A program made the translations under genes and the position numbers. Below, piece after piece: positions 42,283 to 52,955 of a stretch of DNA of 64,000 bases (its first letter is position 1; each line of letters begins with the position of its first letter). Below the pieces are notes generated by a model. The model worked only from the letters and a program-made list of their open reading frames with translations. It searched no databases and was not told where the DNA came from. The stretch covers positions 1 to 64,000 of the forward strand of contig JAVKOQ010000181.1 of NCBI GenBank assembly GCA_031835245.1. Direction: 5' to 3'. The DNA comes from Balamuthia mandrillaris. Lineage: Eukaryota; Discosea; Longamoebia; Balamuthiidae.

Positions 42283-43337
42283 TCATTCCTCAGAGACTTG
42301 TGGTGGTTGGGGTTGATAATGTTGTTGTCCCTTTGCTGCGAAGGAGGCATCATCAGCCGCCACGCCGCCCCCCTCGTTGTGGTTATGCCTCCCACCAGCA
42401 GGACCACGTCTGCCACCCCCTCTTCCACCGCTACCACCACGCATTCCTCGTCCGCCACCACCGCCTCTTCTTCTTCCTTGTTGCTGTTGTTGGCCTCCTC
42501 TTCCTCCATTTCCTCCTGCTCCTGACCGTCTTCTATTCTTTTGGTTGTTCTCAAAAGAAGTCTCCTCCGAATTTTGTTCTCCTTCCGCGTTATGTGTATC
42601 CACCGCTGGCTCAACTCCATCTTGCTGGCCGTTCACAAAGCTGTTCGTCTCCGTTTCTTTTTGTTGCCTGTTGTTTCTTCTGCCCATCGAATGACTTCCT
42701 CCCCTTCTACGACCAGCACCTCCCCTTCCTCCTCTACCACCTCGTCCTCTTCCTCCAAATTGTTGTTGATCCTCTCCTCCAAGACTCTCCTCCCCCGCTA
42801 CTGCTTCATGCTCACCTGTGGTGACAGCGTTGGCATCATCTTGTTGTTGCATTCCCACTCTTCCCTTTCTATGATGATGGTTATTATAAAAGTTTCTGTG
42901 ACCACCTCTTCCTCCTCTCCCACCTCTGCCTCCTCGGCCTCTATCCTCCCTGAATCTTCCTCTTCCGCCATGTTTCTTCCCCCGTCCTCTCGTTGCGCTT
43001 TCTCCTTCCACTTGTTCGTCTAGTTGTTGACCTTCTTCTGTTTCTTCTCCTTCTTGTTGTTCTGTTTGTGCTAGTTGTTGCTGTTGTTCCAAGAACAAAC
43101 GGTCTTCCTCCTCCTCAATAACCACTCCTTCATCCCAAGTGACCACCGAGATAGCTCCTGCTTTGGCTCTCGTCTCGGCCGTCTGGCGAGCAAGTGCTTC
43201 CGCTGCCGCTCGTGCTGCCTCCGCCTCGGCAGCAGCTGCAGCGGCGGCTTCGGCTGCAGCAGCGGCCTCGGCTGCTTCTCGTGCTAGCCTCTCTTCTTCT
43301 GCTTTCTGAGAAATAAAAGAACAAAAGTCAATCTCGT

Positions 43338-43383
<46 letters not shown>

Positions 43384-43696
43384 AGAGCGAGAGAGAAAGA
43401 GAGAACAAACCTTGAGGGCAAGAAGTCGAGCTTCGGTTGCTGCTTTAAGCTTTACATCAAGTCCTTCGAACTTTTGAAGTAGTTCAGCGTCTATAAAAAG
43501 TGAGAAAGTTGTCAACTTCACGTAGTTCATAGCGGTAGAAAATAAAGACATGAAAGCTTACATGTGGTGCTTGGGACGACAGGTGCAGCTCGTTTGCTTG
43601 CGTTTAAGAAATTTTGTAGAGTCAGAGCACTTCTCGCAATAGTTACTTCGCTCCTTTATAGAGTCCGCCAAAAAGTTAAGCCATTGAAGAGAGAGG

Positions 43697-43756
<60 letters not shown>

Positions 43757-44987
43757 GAGGGGAGAGAGAGGAGTAAGATGCAAACCTCTCACGCAAATCA
43801 GGATAGAAGATTTCGTGCTGTAGCTGCCCCAAAAGAAGTAGGTCCGAGTCCTGGTAGAGCAAAAACAAGCACCCAATCAGCATGAGGGGGAGGAAGAGGG
43901 AGAGAGAGCGCGCGTGAGAGAGAGAGAGAGAGAGAGAGGTCGATTCGTCGTACAAGCTCAATCAGTTGGGTTTCGGAGAGCATTGACCTGACTTCATAGG
44001 CTTCTTCGGTGTGTTGTGTGAATAAGGTGGTTAAATGGAACATCGATACAAGTTTTCTGGTCAAAACCTAATTGTGAAACAGCAAATCCGTTCTTAAAAA
44101 TAAAGTTTAGGAGGAAACAAAGGGCAATTATGGTTAGGTCTTACTCTTTCGTGCTCCTTAAGTAGCTTTTGTTGGGCAATTCGTTCTTCGTGTGCAATCT
44201 TCACCAACTTTTCCTTCATGTCCTGTAGCTCTTGCACCAGTCTCAACGTTTCTGGATAAATGAAACTTAGTGTCAGGAGAAAGAGAAAGAGAAAGAGAAG
44301 AGAAGAGAAAGAGAGAGAGAGAGAGAGAGAAGTACCAGGTTTGTGTTTGACAGCTTCGATTTGGTCCTCGTTCACCCTTTTGCCTTTTGCAATGCTCTCT
44401 TCAAACTGTTCCAACTTGCGAACCTTCTTCTTTTGAGCACGAATTCTCTTCGAAACCAGCTCAATATAGGCACTCTCCATCACGTCACCATTGTGGTTGG
44501 CGGCGGATAGGGAGTCATCGCTGTTCGCCACAGCAGCAGCGTCGCTACTGGCGGCAGTGGTGGGGGCAGTTGCTGAAAGTATGGATGGGGGTGTTGATGT
44601 TGCGTTGGCCAACGGGTGGCTCTCCAATGGGAAAGCGGAACCTTTCTTCTTTTGCTTCCGGGTCTTCTTGGCTTTGCCGTTGCTCTCTCCGTTGCCAGTC
44701 GATATGAGAATGGTAGTAGGGGTTGGGTTTATGCTCACTCTTTTCTTTGTTTTAGCGATGATGGGAGTAGTGCCTCCATTCTCCTCCGAACGTGGTTGTT
44801 CCGGTGACGGCGTGACAGGGGTGGTTGTTTCAGTGTTGTCGGTTGCTGTTGTTGTGACGGAGGAGGAGGAAGGAGAGGGTGCGGAGTCTGTTGCGTCCGT
44901 GACAGTGGTGGCTGGTGGGGATGCGGTGTCAATGGGGGCTCCGTTGGTGGTGGCGGTGGCGGCGTTGTTGCTTTCGGTTTCAGCCAT
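42283..44987 (-). CDS. Caprin-like RNA-binding protein with coiled coil and RGG tail
   Basis: Probable mRNP/stress-granule-type protein. Seven minus-strand exons: 44987-44336, 44251-44145, 44067-43954, 43850-43786, 43653-43562, 43490-43411, 43305-42283; 710 aa. Residues 1-165 are Thr/Ser/Ala-rich. From about residue 170 the segment SKRIRAQKKKVRKLEQFEES, KGKRVNEDQIEAVKHKPETL and LVQELQDMKEKL parallels the human CAPRIN1 coiled-coil start (KKLRNLEKKKLKLDDYQ...NQDQLDAV). A short helical region and an Ala/Glu helix (EAAEAAAAAEAAAAAAAEAE) follow, then about 250 residues of Gln/Arg/Gly with many RGG boxes. The C-terminal RGG part alone would be generic; the Caprin call rests on the coiled coil. Stop codon lies 35 nt from the convergent urea transporter stop. 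Several introns have GA repeats. Confidence 0.72.
43339..43400 (-). repeat. (GA)n on +, Caprin-like intron 6
   Basis: GA run, CT in the sense strand, next to the donor at 43410. Confidence 0.9.
43689..43772 (-). repeat. (GA)n on +, Caprin-like intron 4
   Basis: Long GA/GGGA run filling intron 43785-43654. Confidence 0.9.
43907..43940 (-). repeat. (GA)n on +, Caprin-like intron 3
   Basis: GA run with a GCGCGC interruption, next to the donor at 43953. Confidence 0.88.
44309..44331 (-). repeat. (GA)n on +, Caprin-like intron 1
   Basis: GA run next to the donor at 44335. Confidence 0.88.
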
Positions 44988-45621
44988 TTGATCTGTTAGG
45001 GAGTTTTTTTTGGGTGGAACAAAAGCGTGAGACTTGGTTCTTGAACAGAATCCGAATGCGGAAAAAAATAAAAATTAAAGTTTGTTTTTTTTGGCGAATT
45101 GGATTTTTGGGCACAACCAACAGGGGAAGCGTAAAGAGAGGAAGCGTTCGATCAAAAAGAAAAAAAAACGAAGAGCGTAAGGAGGAGATAAACAAACAAA
45201 AGATTGAAAGTAAACAAACAACGATTCTTTAAAAAAAAAAAGAGGTAGTCTGACAGAAGGAGGAGCAAAAAAAAAAAAGAGGATAGACTTCTTCTCAAAC
45301 CTTTTTGCTTTGAAAGGATGAATGAACTTTGTTGTTTTTTGGTTCTGCACGACGAACACACACAAGTGTGGTTGGTTGGTTGGTTGGTTGTTTGTTGAAG
45401 GGGAAGAAGAAGGAAGCAAGCCGAGCCGCTACTTTGCTGCTACTTTTTTTTTATTTATTTCTTTCTTGTCTGCGGATGTCGACGAAAATTTGAATTCCGT
45501 CGACGAAACAACGTCGACATGAATACCTATGACGACGCGGATTATTGTTTTCAAGGTCGACACGAAATATGACCGATTTTTTTTTTGCTGAACAGAAAAG
45601 AAAGAAAGAACAAAAAAAAAG
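44988..45621. promoter_or_regulatory. Divergent promoter, Caprin-like and CUE/TULIP-like genes, GTCGAC cluster
   Basis: 634 nt between opposite starts. Four GTCGAC words occur at 45478-45483, 45499-45504, 45513-45518 and 45556-45561, all within 145 nt of the CUE gene ATG, followed by GAAA or CGAAA. A short (GGTT)n run lies near 45370-45392. Many A/T homopolymers; no plausible ORF. Confidence 0.55.
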
Positions 45622-47074
45622 ATGGAAGAACAGGTGCTGATGCTGAGCGGTATGTTTGAGGCCCTGGACGTGGCCACCATCAAGCGTGTGCTTCAGGAAG
45701 AGAACGGCGATGCAGATCGGGCCATAGACTCCTTGCTCAACTTGGCAGCTTTGGATGACACCACCACCTCCTCCTCCTCTTCCAGGACCACCGACACCAC
45801 CACAGGAACAACAGAGTTGGCCTTCTCTGGAACAAGCAGGGAAGACCGGAGGCACCAAGAGGTATTGTTTTTTTCTATTTTGGGTTTTCTTTTTTTTGGG
45901 ATGGGAAGGTGGAGGTGCTGATCCTTCGCCTTTGGGAAACAGGTTAGGCCGGTGGACTCTGTACATTCAACAATAGCAGCAACAACCTCCGCCACAGACG
46001 ATGATGACGAAGCGCTCGCCAAGGTACTTTCCTTTCTTTGTCGCGGTTCCTGTTTTGATGGAGTAGTAACCTGCTGCCTATCACTTTTGCTTACAGCTGT
46101 TACAAGAACAATTTAATGCTGAAGGCGAGGACGCACGGCTGGCTCGGAGGCTGCAAGCCGAGCTTAACTATGTTCCTCCTTCTCCTGGTTTGTTTGCTTC
46201 TCTCTCATCTCATCTCCTCTTCTCCTTGCTGTACTCATCCTTTTTTTTTTGTTCTGTACAGTATATAACTTCAACTATTCCCAAAGAAACAACGGCTTTG
46301 CTGTGGCTGGAAGCGACGACGACAGCAGCTCCGATGGGTTCGACCTGACCAACTTTCTCAGCGAGGAAAACATAGGAGAGTTCACCAAGGCCATCAAGGA
46401 GAACATGCTGCCCACCCTGCTGGAGGGCTTGAAGGAGATTGAGCTTCCGGCCATTGATGAAACCATTGAGGCCGGCAAACAGCTGGGTCCAATCGCCTTT
46501 GGTCTGGACAAGCTGCGCATCTCGGAGGCCACTTTGCCGGAGGATAAAGTGGAGCTAAAAGTGAAACCCGAAACGCAGGAGCTTTGTCTTAACGTGTAGG
46601 TTACTTGTCTAGCTGTTGTCATTCTTTTTCTTTCTTCATACGATTAACTCGTTATCAACATTATAGGGAAGATATAACTTTGAGTGTATCCCAGTTTGAG
46701 TGGTTCTATCGCAAAGAAAAGTTTCCCAAGTTGAAAGACAAGGGTCAGGCGGACGCTGGCATTTCCAATGTCCATGTCGATGTTACCCTGAAGCTCGATG
46801 CTTTTAACGGCCCGGCTCTAAAGTGTACTTCATGTAACGTCAAGATAGGCAAACTCAAGATCAAAGTTTCGGGTATGTAAAACCTCCCTTTTGTTGAAAC
46901 GAAGCTAACAGCCGTTTAAAACAAAATTATATAACAACAGGCACAAAAGGAAGCATGCTGTATAACATAGTGATCGCAGCAATCAAAAAGCTGCTCAAAG
47001 GGCAGCTGGAAAGTGCTCTGCAATCCATGGTGCGTGAGGCTGTGGAGGAGCAGGTCAACGACATTTTGGATTGA
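45622..47074 (+). CDS. CUE-domain protein with C-terminal TULIP/BPI-like lipid-binding region
   Basis: Function unknown; the parts suggest ubiquitin binding plus lipid binding. Six exons: 45622-45861, 45943-46023, 46097-46187, 46262-46595, 46667-46872, 46941-47074; 361 aa. Residues 1-42 are a CUE domain (EEQVLMLSGMFEALD...VLQEENGDADRAIDSLL: the MF and LL/DxAI signatures). Residues about 45-100 are a Thr/Ser/Asp linker, and about 108-135 a helix (LLQEQFNAEGEDARLARRLQ) like that following CUE in other proteins. Residues about 160-361 have the alternating amphipathic pattern of BPI/LBP-type TULIP proteins: a long first helix (FTKAIKENMLPTLLEGLKEIELP) then beta-strands (VEDITLSVSQFEWFY, VHVDVTLKLDAFN, VKIGKLKIKVSGTKG) and a last helix (NIVIAAIKKLLKGQLESAL). 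No signal peptide, so it is cytosolic. Confidence 0.65.
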
Positions 47075-47285
47075 TGATTTAAAAAAAAAAAGAGGTTGGG
47101 TTGTGTACATAGAGAGTGCGCCAGGTATCAAGCCACGACGGGCATTGTTTATTTTACGTTTTTGCTCCTCTGCCCTCTAACTCTCCTTGCCACTGCAGTG
47201 GCTCTAGCCAGTTCCTCCTTCTTCTCCTTCAACTTCCTCTCTTCCTCCACCTTTTTGCAGTGAAAACATAACTCACAATAATAGT

Positions 47286-47294
47286 AAAAAAAAA
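47286..47294 (-). terminator. RNA polymerase III terminator of tRNA-Tyr
   Basis: Nine A on the plus strand, i.e. nine T on the tRNA strand, starting 6 nt after the acceptor stem. Confidence 0.85.
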
Positions 47295-47299
47295 GAAAT

Positions 47300-47386
47300 C
47301 CGGCAACCCGGACTCGAACCAGGAACCAACGGAAAGCTACTTGTAACAACTACAGTCCGCTGCGCTACCAATTGCGCCATTGCCGG
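47300..47386 (-). tRNA. tRNA-Tyr(GTA) with a 15-nt intron
   Basis: Read on the minus strand: acceptor stem CCGGCAA/TTGCCGG (7 perfect pairs), D arm GGCGCAATTGGTAGCGC (A box), anticodon stem GCGGA/TCCGT with loop CTGTAG..T (anticodon GTA), and T arm CCTGG-TTCGAGT-CCGGG (B box). Extra bases between positions 37 and 38 (about 15 nt, TTGTTACAAGTAGCT) form the intron usual for eukaryotic tRNA-Tyr; the mature length would be 72 nt before CCA addition. It is divergent from the SMP-30 gene, 116 nt away. Confidence 0.95.
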
Positions 47387-47502
47387 ATGTTGTTCATAAC
47401 TGTTGCATTTTGAGAAGTGATGATAAAAACAACACAGCGCCCTCCTCAAAATACCTTTTGGGCCGAACAAAAAAAAAATGTGCGGCCAAATACGCGTGTA
47501 GC

Positions 47503-48058
47503 ATGCAGCAGGCCTCTGTGGAAGTGGTGGTTCCTGGAGGGGCAGCCACGCTGGGGGAAGGTCCCATCTACCACAACAGAACCAAACAGCTCTACTGGGT
47601 GGACATCTTACAGAAAAGGGTGCATGCCTTTGACCCGTCTACTGGCCAGGACCGTTATGCTGCAGTCCCATACCTCATTGGCTCTTGGTATGTTTTCTCT
47701 TGTTACTCCACCTTAATTTCTTCTTCTTCTTGTTCTTCTTCTTCTTCTTCTTCTTCTTCTTCTTCTTCTTGTTCTTCTTCTTCTTGTTCTTCTTGTTCTT
47801 CTTCTTCTTGTTCTTGTTCTTCTTCTTCTTCTTCTTCTTCTTCTTCTTCTTCTTCTTCTTCTTCTTCTTGTTCTTGTTCTTCTTCTTCTTCTTCTTGTTC
47901 TTCTTCTTCTTCTTCTTCTTGTTCTTCTTCTTCTTCTTCTTCTTCTTCTTCTTGTTCTTGTTCTTCTTCTTCTTCTTCTTTCTTCTTCTTCTTCTTCTTC
48001 TTCTTCTTCTTCATGTTCTCCTCCTCCTCCTCCTCCTCCTCCTCCTCCTCCTCCTCCT

Positions 48059-48111
<53 letters not shown>

Positions 48112-48790
48112 TCTTCCTTCTCATACCATTTCATGCTTTTTCTTCCAAGTGCACCTGCCGCCAAAGCTACTTGCAAGAAAGAGAATGATGAAGAGGAAGG
48201 AGACGAAGGCGAACGCCTAGTAGCTGCCATGGAGAACGGATTTTCTATGCTGGACGCTGCTAGCGGGAAGGTTTTGCACCACATCCATGACCCAGAACCT
48301 CATCTCACAGGCAACCGCTTCAACGACGGCAAGTGTGATCCGTTGGGAAGGTTCATAGCTGGCACCATGGACAAGAGCGAATGCTGCCAGAGCGGCAGCT
48401 TGTACCTCCTTCGTTCTTCCAGCGGCAACAGCAAGAGGAACAGAAATGAAAGGCATGACGAAGAGGATGAAGAAGGAGCTTCTACTTGGATTACAGAAGG
48501 TGGATATGTGGTACGGAGGTTGGTCAATAATTGTGCCACTGTTTCGAACGGACTCGTTTGGAACTTACAGCATGACAAACTCTTCTATATTGACAGGTTC
48601 TCTTTCCTTTTTCTCGTTTTCGTAAGAAGAAACAAGAATGTATCAGTACGTGCGAGCTAACATGTTGTGATAGCCCAACAAAGGTTGTAGCTGTGTTTGA
48701 TTGGGACCGTGATAGTGGAGCTATCAGCAACCAGCGTTTGGCTTTTGATGTGTCTTCAGTTGCTGGGTTGCCTGATGGAATGACCAGTTT

Positions 48791-48832
<42 letters not shown>

Positions 48833-49256
48833 ACATTTGAATTTAACTTCAGAACTATCATAGTCGATACAGAGGGCATGTTATGGATTGCACATTGGGG
48901 TGGTGGTTGTGTCACTCGTTGGGATCCTGAGGTTTGTTCGCCTTCCTCCTTCGTCCTTCTTCTCTTTCATATCAGCCTCCTCCACATCCTTTCCGTCCTC
49001 TTATATCTTATTCTCTTCTCTTCATACCTTTCCCCTTCCTACGACGAAACAGAAAGGAGCGCTGCTGCAAAGAGTGGATCTGCCAAAGGTCAGCAGGATA
49101 ACGTCATGCATCTTTGGCGGTGAGCACATGCGACAACTCTACGTGACAACCGCCGCAGTAAACACCACCCTGGAGGAGGAGCCCAATGCCGGAGCTCTAT
49201 TCCGTCTGGATGTTGGCGTGGGAGGCATCGAAGCGCCAGAGTTTGCTGCAGCTTGA
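47503..49256 (+). CDS. SMP-30/gluconolactonase/regucalcin-like protein
   Basis: Six-bladed beta-propeller metal-dependent lactonase family (gluconolactonase; regucalcin in animals). Five exons: 47503-47687, 48150-48596, 48674-48790, 48853-48931, 49053-49256; 343 aa. Metal-ligand motifs are present: Glu in TLGEGPIYH (about residue 19), Asn in VSNGLVWN and Asp in GLPDGM, with [16 protein letters not shown] typical of the family. A His/Asp motif [16 protein letters not shown] supports substrate binding. The ATG at 47503 is the first in the correct frame; the ATG at 47478 is out of frame. A Glu/Arg-rich insertion (about 150-175) is unusual. Intron 1 (462 nt) is mostly TTC, TCC and CT repeats. Confidence 0.93.
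47712..48107 (+). repeat. Compound (TTC)n-(TCC)n-(CT)n in SMP-30 intron 1
   Basis: TTC with TTG variants to about 48010, TCC to about 48060, CT to 48107. The whole block is pyrimidine on the sense strand and makes up most of the intron. Confidence 0.94.
48794..48827 (+). repeat. (CT)n in SMP-30 intron 3
   Basis: CT run next to the donor at 48791; the intron is only 62 nt, so half of it is repeat. Confidence 0.9.
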
Positions 49257-49481
49257 CTGCGTTGACTAAAAGCCTAAAAGAAGGTTTTAATAACTTGGTC
49301 ATATGTTAATGATATACTAATAACACACAGCGCGTTGCTGTTTTTTTTTTTTATTTTCAGCAAGCAGTCTGAAGGAAGGAGGGACTTGCGTTGCTCTTGC
49401 TTCTTTCAACAACAAAAACAAGTGTAAAATACGTTTGAATATTGATTTTTTTTATAAAGCAATATAGAGTCATATAAAGAG

Positions 49482-51080
49482 ATGACAGAAACAAAACTCA
49501 ACGAACAAGAAAGGCTGAGCGTGGAAGAGGCCGCCCAAGGCAGGGTGCTCTCCTCCGCCGTGGCGAGGCTGTACAAAGGGGACCCCTCCGGCCGCTGGAT
49601 CTACACCAACCTCTGGGGCGCCGCCGTTGTGGTTCAGTCTTCTCCTCGCCCTCGCCTGCGTCTCATCGAAATAGGGATGGCCGGGAGGAAGCTTTGGGAC
49701 GAGGAGATCAGCCCCAAGCTCAACTACAAGCAGGCCAAGCCGTTCTTTCACACCTTTCAGAGCCAAGCCTCCCAGCCACAAAGGACCATCTTTGGGCTCT
49801 GCTTTGCCGACGAAGGAGACGCCGCTCAGCTCTATTCCGCTGTTTCTTCTTCGTTCTCAGCGGCTCCGTCTTTGCCCCCAGCCTTGCCTCCAGCCTTACC
49901 GCCGGCCTTACCGCCCGGACGAGGCGGGGGAGGAGGAGCACCGGCCTTGCCACCGGGGAGAGCGCCGTTGCCACCACCGCTGTCTATGCCGCTTCCCGAT
50001 GAGCTGCCACCACCGTTACCGCCACCACTCGATCAAGATGACGCGGACCTAGGGGGACCTCCCCCTCTTCCACCGCCACCAGAGGACCTTCCGCCTTTGC
50101 CGGATGCTTTTGACGCTGCCGGAGGTCCACCGGACCTACCGCCACCGCTTCCTCCTGCGTTTGATGAGGAGGATCTGCAACAGCAGCAGCCACAAGCAGC
50201 CAAGCCATTCACGCTGGGTCCAGACTCTCCACTGACGCTCTATCCGATCAAGGCGCCACATCCATCCACTTTGGGAGGAGCAGGAGCAGAGGTAGCAGTT
50301 AGCAGCGGAAAGAAAGACAAGAAGAAAGATAAGAAAGAGAAGGAGAAGAAGGGGTCCTCACGTAGGGTCAAGGCCTTAGCCAAGGAGGGCAGCAACAGCG
50401 CCACCAACAGCGGCAAGAAGAAAGGCAGCTGGTTCAAACGCGTGCGCGGCAGGAGCAGCAGCAACAGCGCCAGCAACACCCCCTCCGTGGGACAGGTCAT
50501 CGGCAGTCCCACAAATGTTCAGCACGACATGCACGTCGGCATGAGCGCCACCGGCGGCTTTGAGATTCGCAACATCCCCGCCGAGTGGAAGAGGATCTTC
50601 AAGGATGCCGGCATCAAGAAGAAGGAGCTTCTGGATGGAGACACCGCCCAGTTCATCATGGAGACCGTCATGGAGGCCACCATCAACAGTCAATTGGGCA
50701 TCAAAGACGCTGCTCCCCCGCCCCCTCCTCCGGCGGCTGGCCCGCCGCCTCCTCCCGTCGGCAATGCCCCTCCACCACCGATGCCTCCTCCTGCAGCCCC
50801 CGGCGGGCCGCCTCCCCCTCCCATTCCTGCTGCTGGCTCCGCTGCTGCTGCTTCCAACGAGGACGGTGGCGGAGGCGGCGGCTTTGGCGGAGGCAACGCG
50901 TTGTTGGCTGGTTTGCAGGCGGCCAAGTTGAAAAGCGTGGCGGCCCAGACGAGGGAGTTGCCGAGCCTGAAGGATACTGGCACCAATATCGCGGATACGT
51001 TGGCCAAGGCCATGCAAGCTCGTCGCTTGGGCATGGATATGTCTGACGACGAAGAGGAGGACGAGGAATGGAGTGATTGA
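49482..51080 (+). CDS. Wiskott-Aldrich syndrome protein homologue (WASP/N-WASP)
   Basis: Arp2/3 activator controlled by Cdc42/Rac and phosphoinositides. One exon, 532 aa. Order: WH1/EVH1 domain (about 15-125: SSAVARLYKGDPSGRWIYTNLWGAAVVVQ, start of a typical WH1, ..RTIFGLCFADEGDA), a first proline-rich region (about 130-235), a basic stretch (GKKDKKKDKKEKEKKG), the CRIB/GBD (about 338-405: VIGSPTNVQHDMHVGMSATGGF then IPAEWKRIFKDAG), a second polyproline region (about 408-445), one WH2 motif (NALLAGLQAAKLKSV), a central C helix (ADTLAKAMQARRLGM) and the acidic tail ending EEEDEEWSD with the Trp required for Arp2/3. All parts are intact. No introns, unlike most neighbours. Confidence 0.96.
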   Translation: MTETKLNEQERLSVEEAAQGRVLSSAVARLYKGDPSGRWIYTNLWGAAVVVQSSPRPRLRLIEIGMAGRKLWDEEISPKLNYKQAKPFFHTFQSQASQPQRTIFGLCFADEGDAAQLYSAVSSSFSAAPSLPPALPPALPPALPPGRGGGGGAPALPPGRAPLPPPLSMPLPDELPPPLPPPLDQDDADLGGPPPLPPPPEDLPPLPDAFDAAGGPPDLPPPLPPAFDEEDLQQQQPQAAKPFTLGPDSPLTLYPIKAPHPSTLGGAGAEVAVSSGKKDKKKDKKEKEKKGSSRRVKALAKEGSNSATNSGKKKGSWFKRVRGRSSSNSASNTPSVGQVIGSPTNVQHDMHVGMSATGGFEIRNIPAEWKRIFKDAGIKKKELLDGDTAQFIMETVMEATINSQLGIKDAAPPPPPPAAGPPPPPVGNAPPPPMPPPAAPGGPPPPPIPAAGSAAAASNEDGGGGGGFGGGNALLAGLQAAKLKSVAAQTRELPSLKDTGTNIADTLAKAMQARRLGMDMSDDEEEDEEWSD

Positions 51081-51201
51081 GGATACGAAAAGAAAGAAGG
51101 AACAAAAAAAACAAGAAAGCAAGAAGAGAAAGGACCACACTTGCGCGACGCTGTGCCTTTGTACTACCACCATTTGTTGTGAATGATAATGAAGTTTAGT
51201 T

Positions 51202-52083
51202 TCATGAGATACCTTCTTTGTCTTTTCCCTTTTCTTCCTCTTTCTCCTCTAACGTTTCCCCTTCCTCAGAGGACATAAGCAGTCGTTGGCATTGATCTTC
51301 CAAGAGGCCTTTGTACACCTCGAATTTGTGGTTAAGGGAGGGATGCGTGTGCAGCTTCGCTTTGCTGCCCAGTCCCCCTCTTTCCTCGTTGTTGCATGCG
51401 TAGATCACACGCGCAAAGCGAGAGTGAAGAATCGCCATTGAACACCTTTCCGTTTTTCATCGGTGTTAAAGGAGAGCAATAGAGGAAGAGAACGTGGGAA
51501 CGAGAGAGGACAGAGGAGAGGATGAGTACATGATGCAAGGCTCTTGGGTGGTGTACAGGTGATAATCAGTACAAAGGTAATGGTTCCGCCGCTGTGGATG
51601 GTCGCGGAGCTCCTTCCGCGCCACCTCATCAATACATTCTATCACGGCATGCTTTAATGGATGGATCTTAAGCGATGGACACAATTGTTGTTTTTGTGAA
51701 CGATGATGATAATGGTGCCTGCCGCTGTGATCAAATCCTCGCGCTATAATACGGTTGGTGCGTGGATCAACTACTACTGCCCCTACCGCCCTCTTTTGTA
51801 TGAGAGTTAGAAGGAAGTGAAGGTTCGAGAAAAAGAGGAAAACCAAACCATTCCATTGGCGCGAGCACAGAGAGCGAGCTCTATGGCTTGCTGCATGTGT
51901 TGTGGCATTGATAACAGCACGCGTTCCTTCCAATTGTTTGGCCATATCTCCGGCCTGTGGACAAACCATACCACCAACAAAAGAAGTGATCAGCAAGACA
52001 AAGAAGCATCACCAATAAAGAAAGAAGGAAAACGCATGAATAAGGAGATGTCGTTAAGAGAGAGTATAACGAGAAAGAAAGAA

Positions 52084-52134
<51 letters not shown>

Positions 52135-52955
52135 GGAGAGAGATAAAGAAAACCAAACTTGTCCACAGGACGAGCATGAATAGGCCAAACCATATTCCAC
52201 TCACGATACTGCTGAAGAGTAAGAGGAGCATGTTGAGGCACGCTCACTTCTTCCACTGCTGCTGCCATCAGCTCCTCCCATCCACCAGCGGAAGAAGAAG
52301 AAGGAAGAAGATTTATCTGTGCCGACAACGTCTCCGCTACGTTCTCCTCCAACCACTTTTGTTTGCTGCAGAGCAAAACGGACAATCGATCCACTCTCTC
52401 CATATTCTCTTTCTTCTGCTTCGTTTTTGTCTTCGCTTCTCTCACAGCTTCTTCTTCCTCTTCCTCCTCTCCTTTGCTTTCGTGTCGATTCACCGGCGAA
52501 CAAGAAGAAGAAGGAGCAACGCTGCGCCGTGCTCGCTTCAAGTGGCCCAACTCCTTGCCCAAAGGCATCACTTTGTTGAGGTGTCCCAACAAAGCGTTGG
52601 CCTCTTTCAAAGGAACGTGCATTACCATGGCCTCCACTGCATGGATAAGGTTAAGGTGTTAACAAGAAGAGAAAAGAACAAGAAAAAAAGTAACATATAT
52701 ACGGAGTGAGAGTCCTCTTGTTTCCTCTTCGCTAAGAACAGGATGCAACTGTGCGGCCACCTCACTGGCAGACAGCCGGGGCGTCGCTACCTCCTCGCCC
52801 ACGGCCGGACTCTCCTTTTCGAACGAATTTGAAGCTGATGACGACGCTGCGTCACTTTCACTGACTGCACAGAACATCGGCGATCCACCAGTTGTTTCTT
52901 CTCTGTCTTCTTCTTCCTCTTCCGCTCTTTTTCTCTTCTTGTGGGCTTCCTGCAT
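51202..52955 (-). CDS. ADAT3: tRNA adenosine-34 deaminase subunit 3 (ADAT3/Tad3)
   Basis: Non-catalytic partner of Tad2/ADAT2 in A34-to-inosine editing of tRNA anticodons. Five minus-strand exons: 52955-52703, 52636-52159, 51954-51849, 51792-51530, 51445-51202; 447 aa. The N-terminal half has VEAMVMHVPLKEANALLGHL and YREWNMVWPIHARPVDKPEIW. The deaminase domain has GAVVVDPRTNRIIARG, then HPLKHAVIE, where the catalytic Glu of HAE is Val as in all Tad3 proteins, and the zinc site EPCIMCSMAILHSR. The C-terminus GSKAKLHTHPSLNHKFEVYKG matches human ADAT3. A longer start at 53061 is possible; the ATG at 52955 was chosen because the extra stretch overlaps promoter-like repeats. Intron 2 has a GA repeat (CT in the transcript). 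Confidence 0.94.
52091..52143 (-). repeat. (GA)n on +, ADAT3 intron 2
   Basis: GA run, CT on the sense strand, close to the donor at 52158. Confidence 0.9.

Noticed and set aside
47478-47502. ATG at 47478 as SMP-30 start
   Set aside because: Out of frame with the propeller sequence and stops within eight codons.
50376-51173. Minus-strand Gly/Ala-rich ORFs opposite WASP
   Set aside because: Shadows of proline codons; WASP domains are complete on the plus strand.
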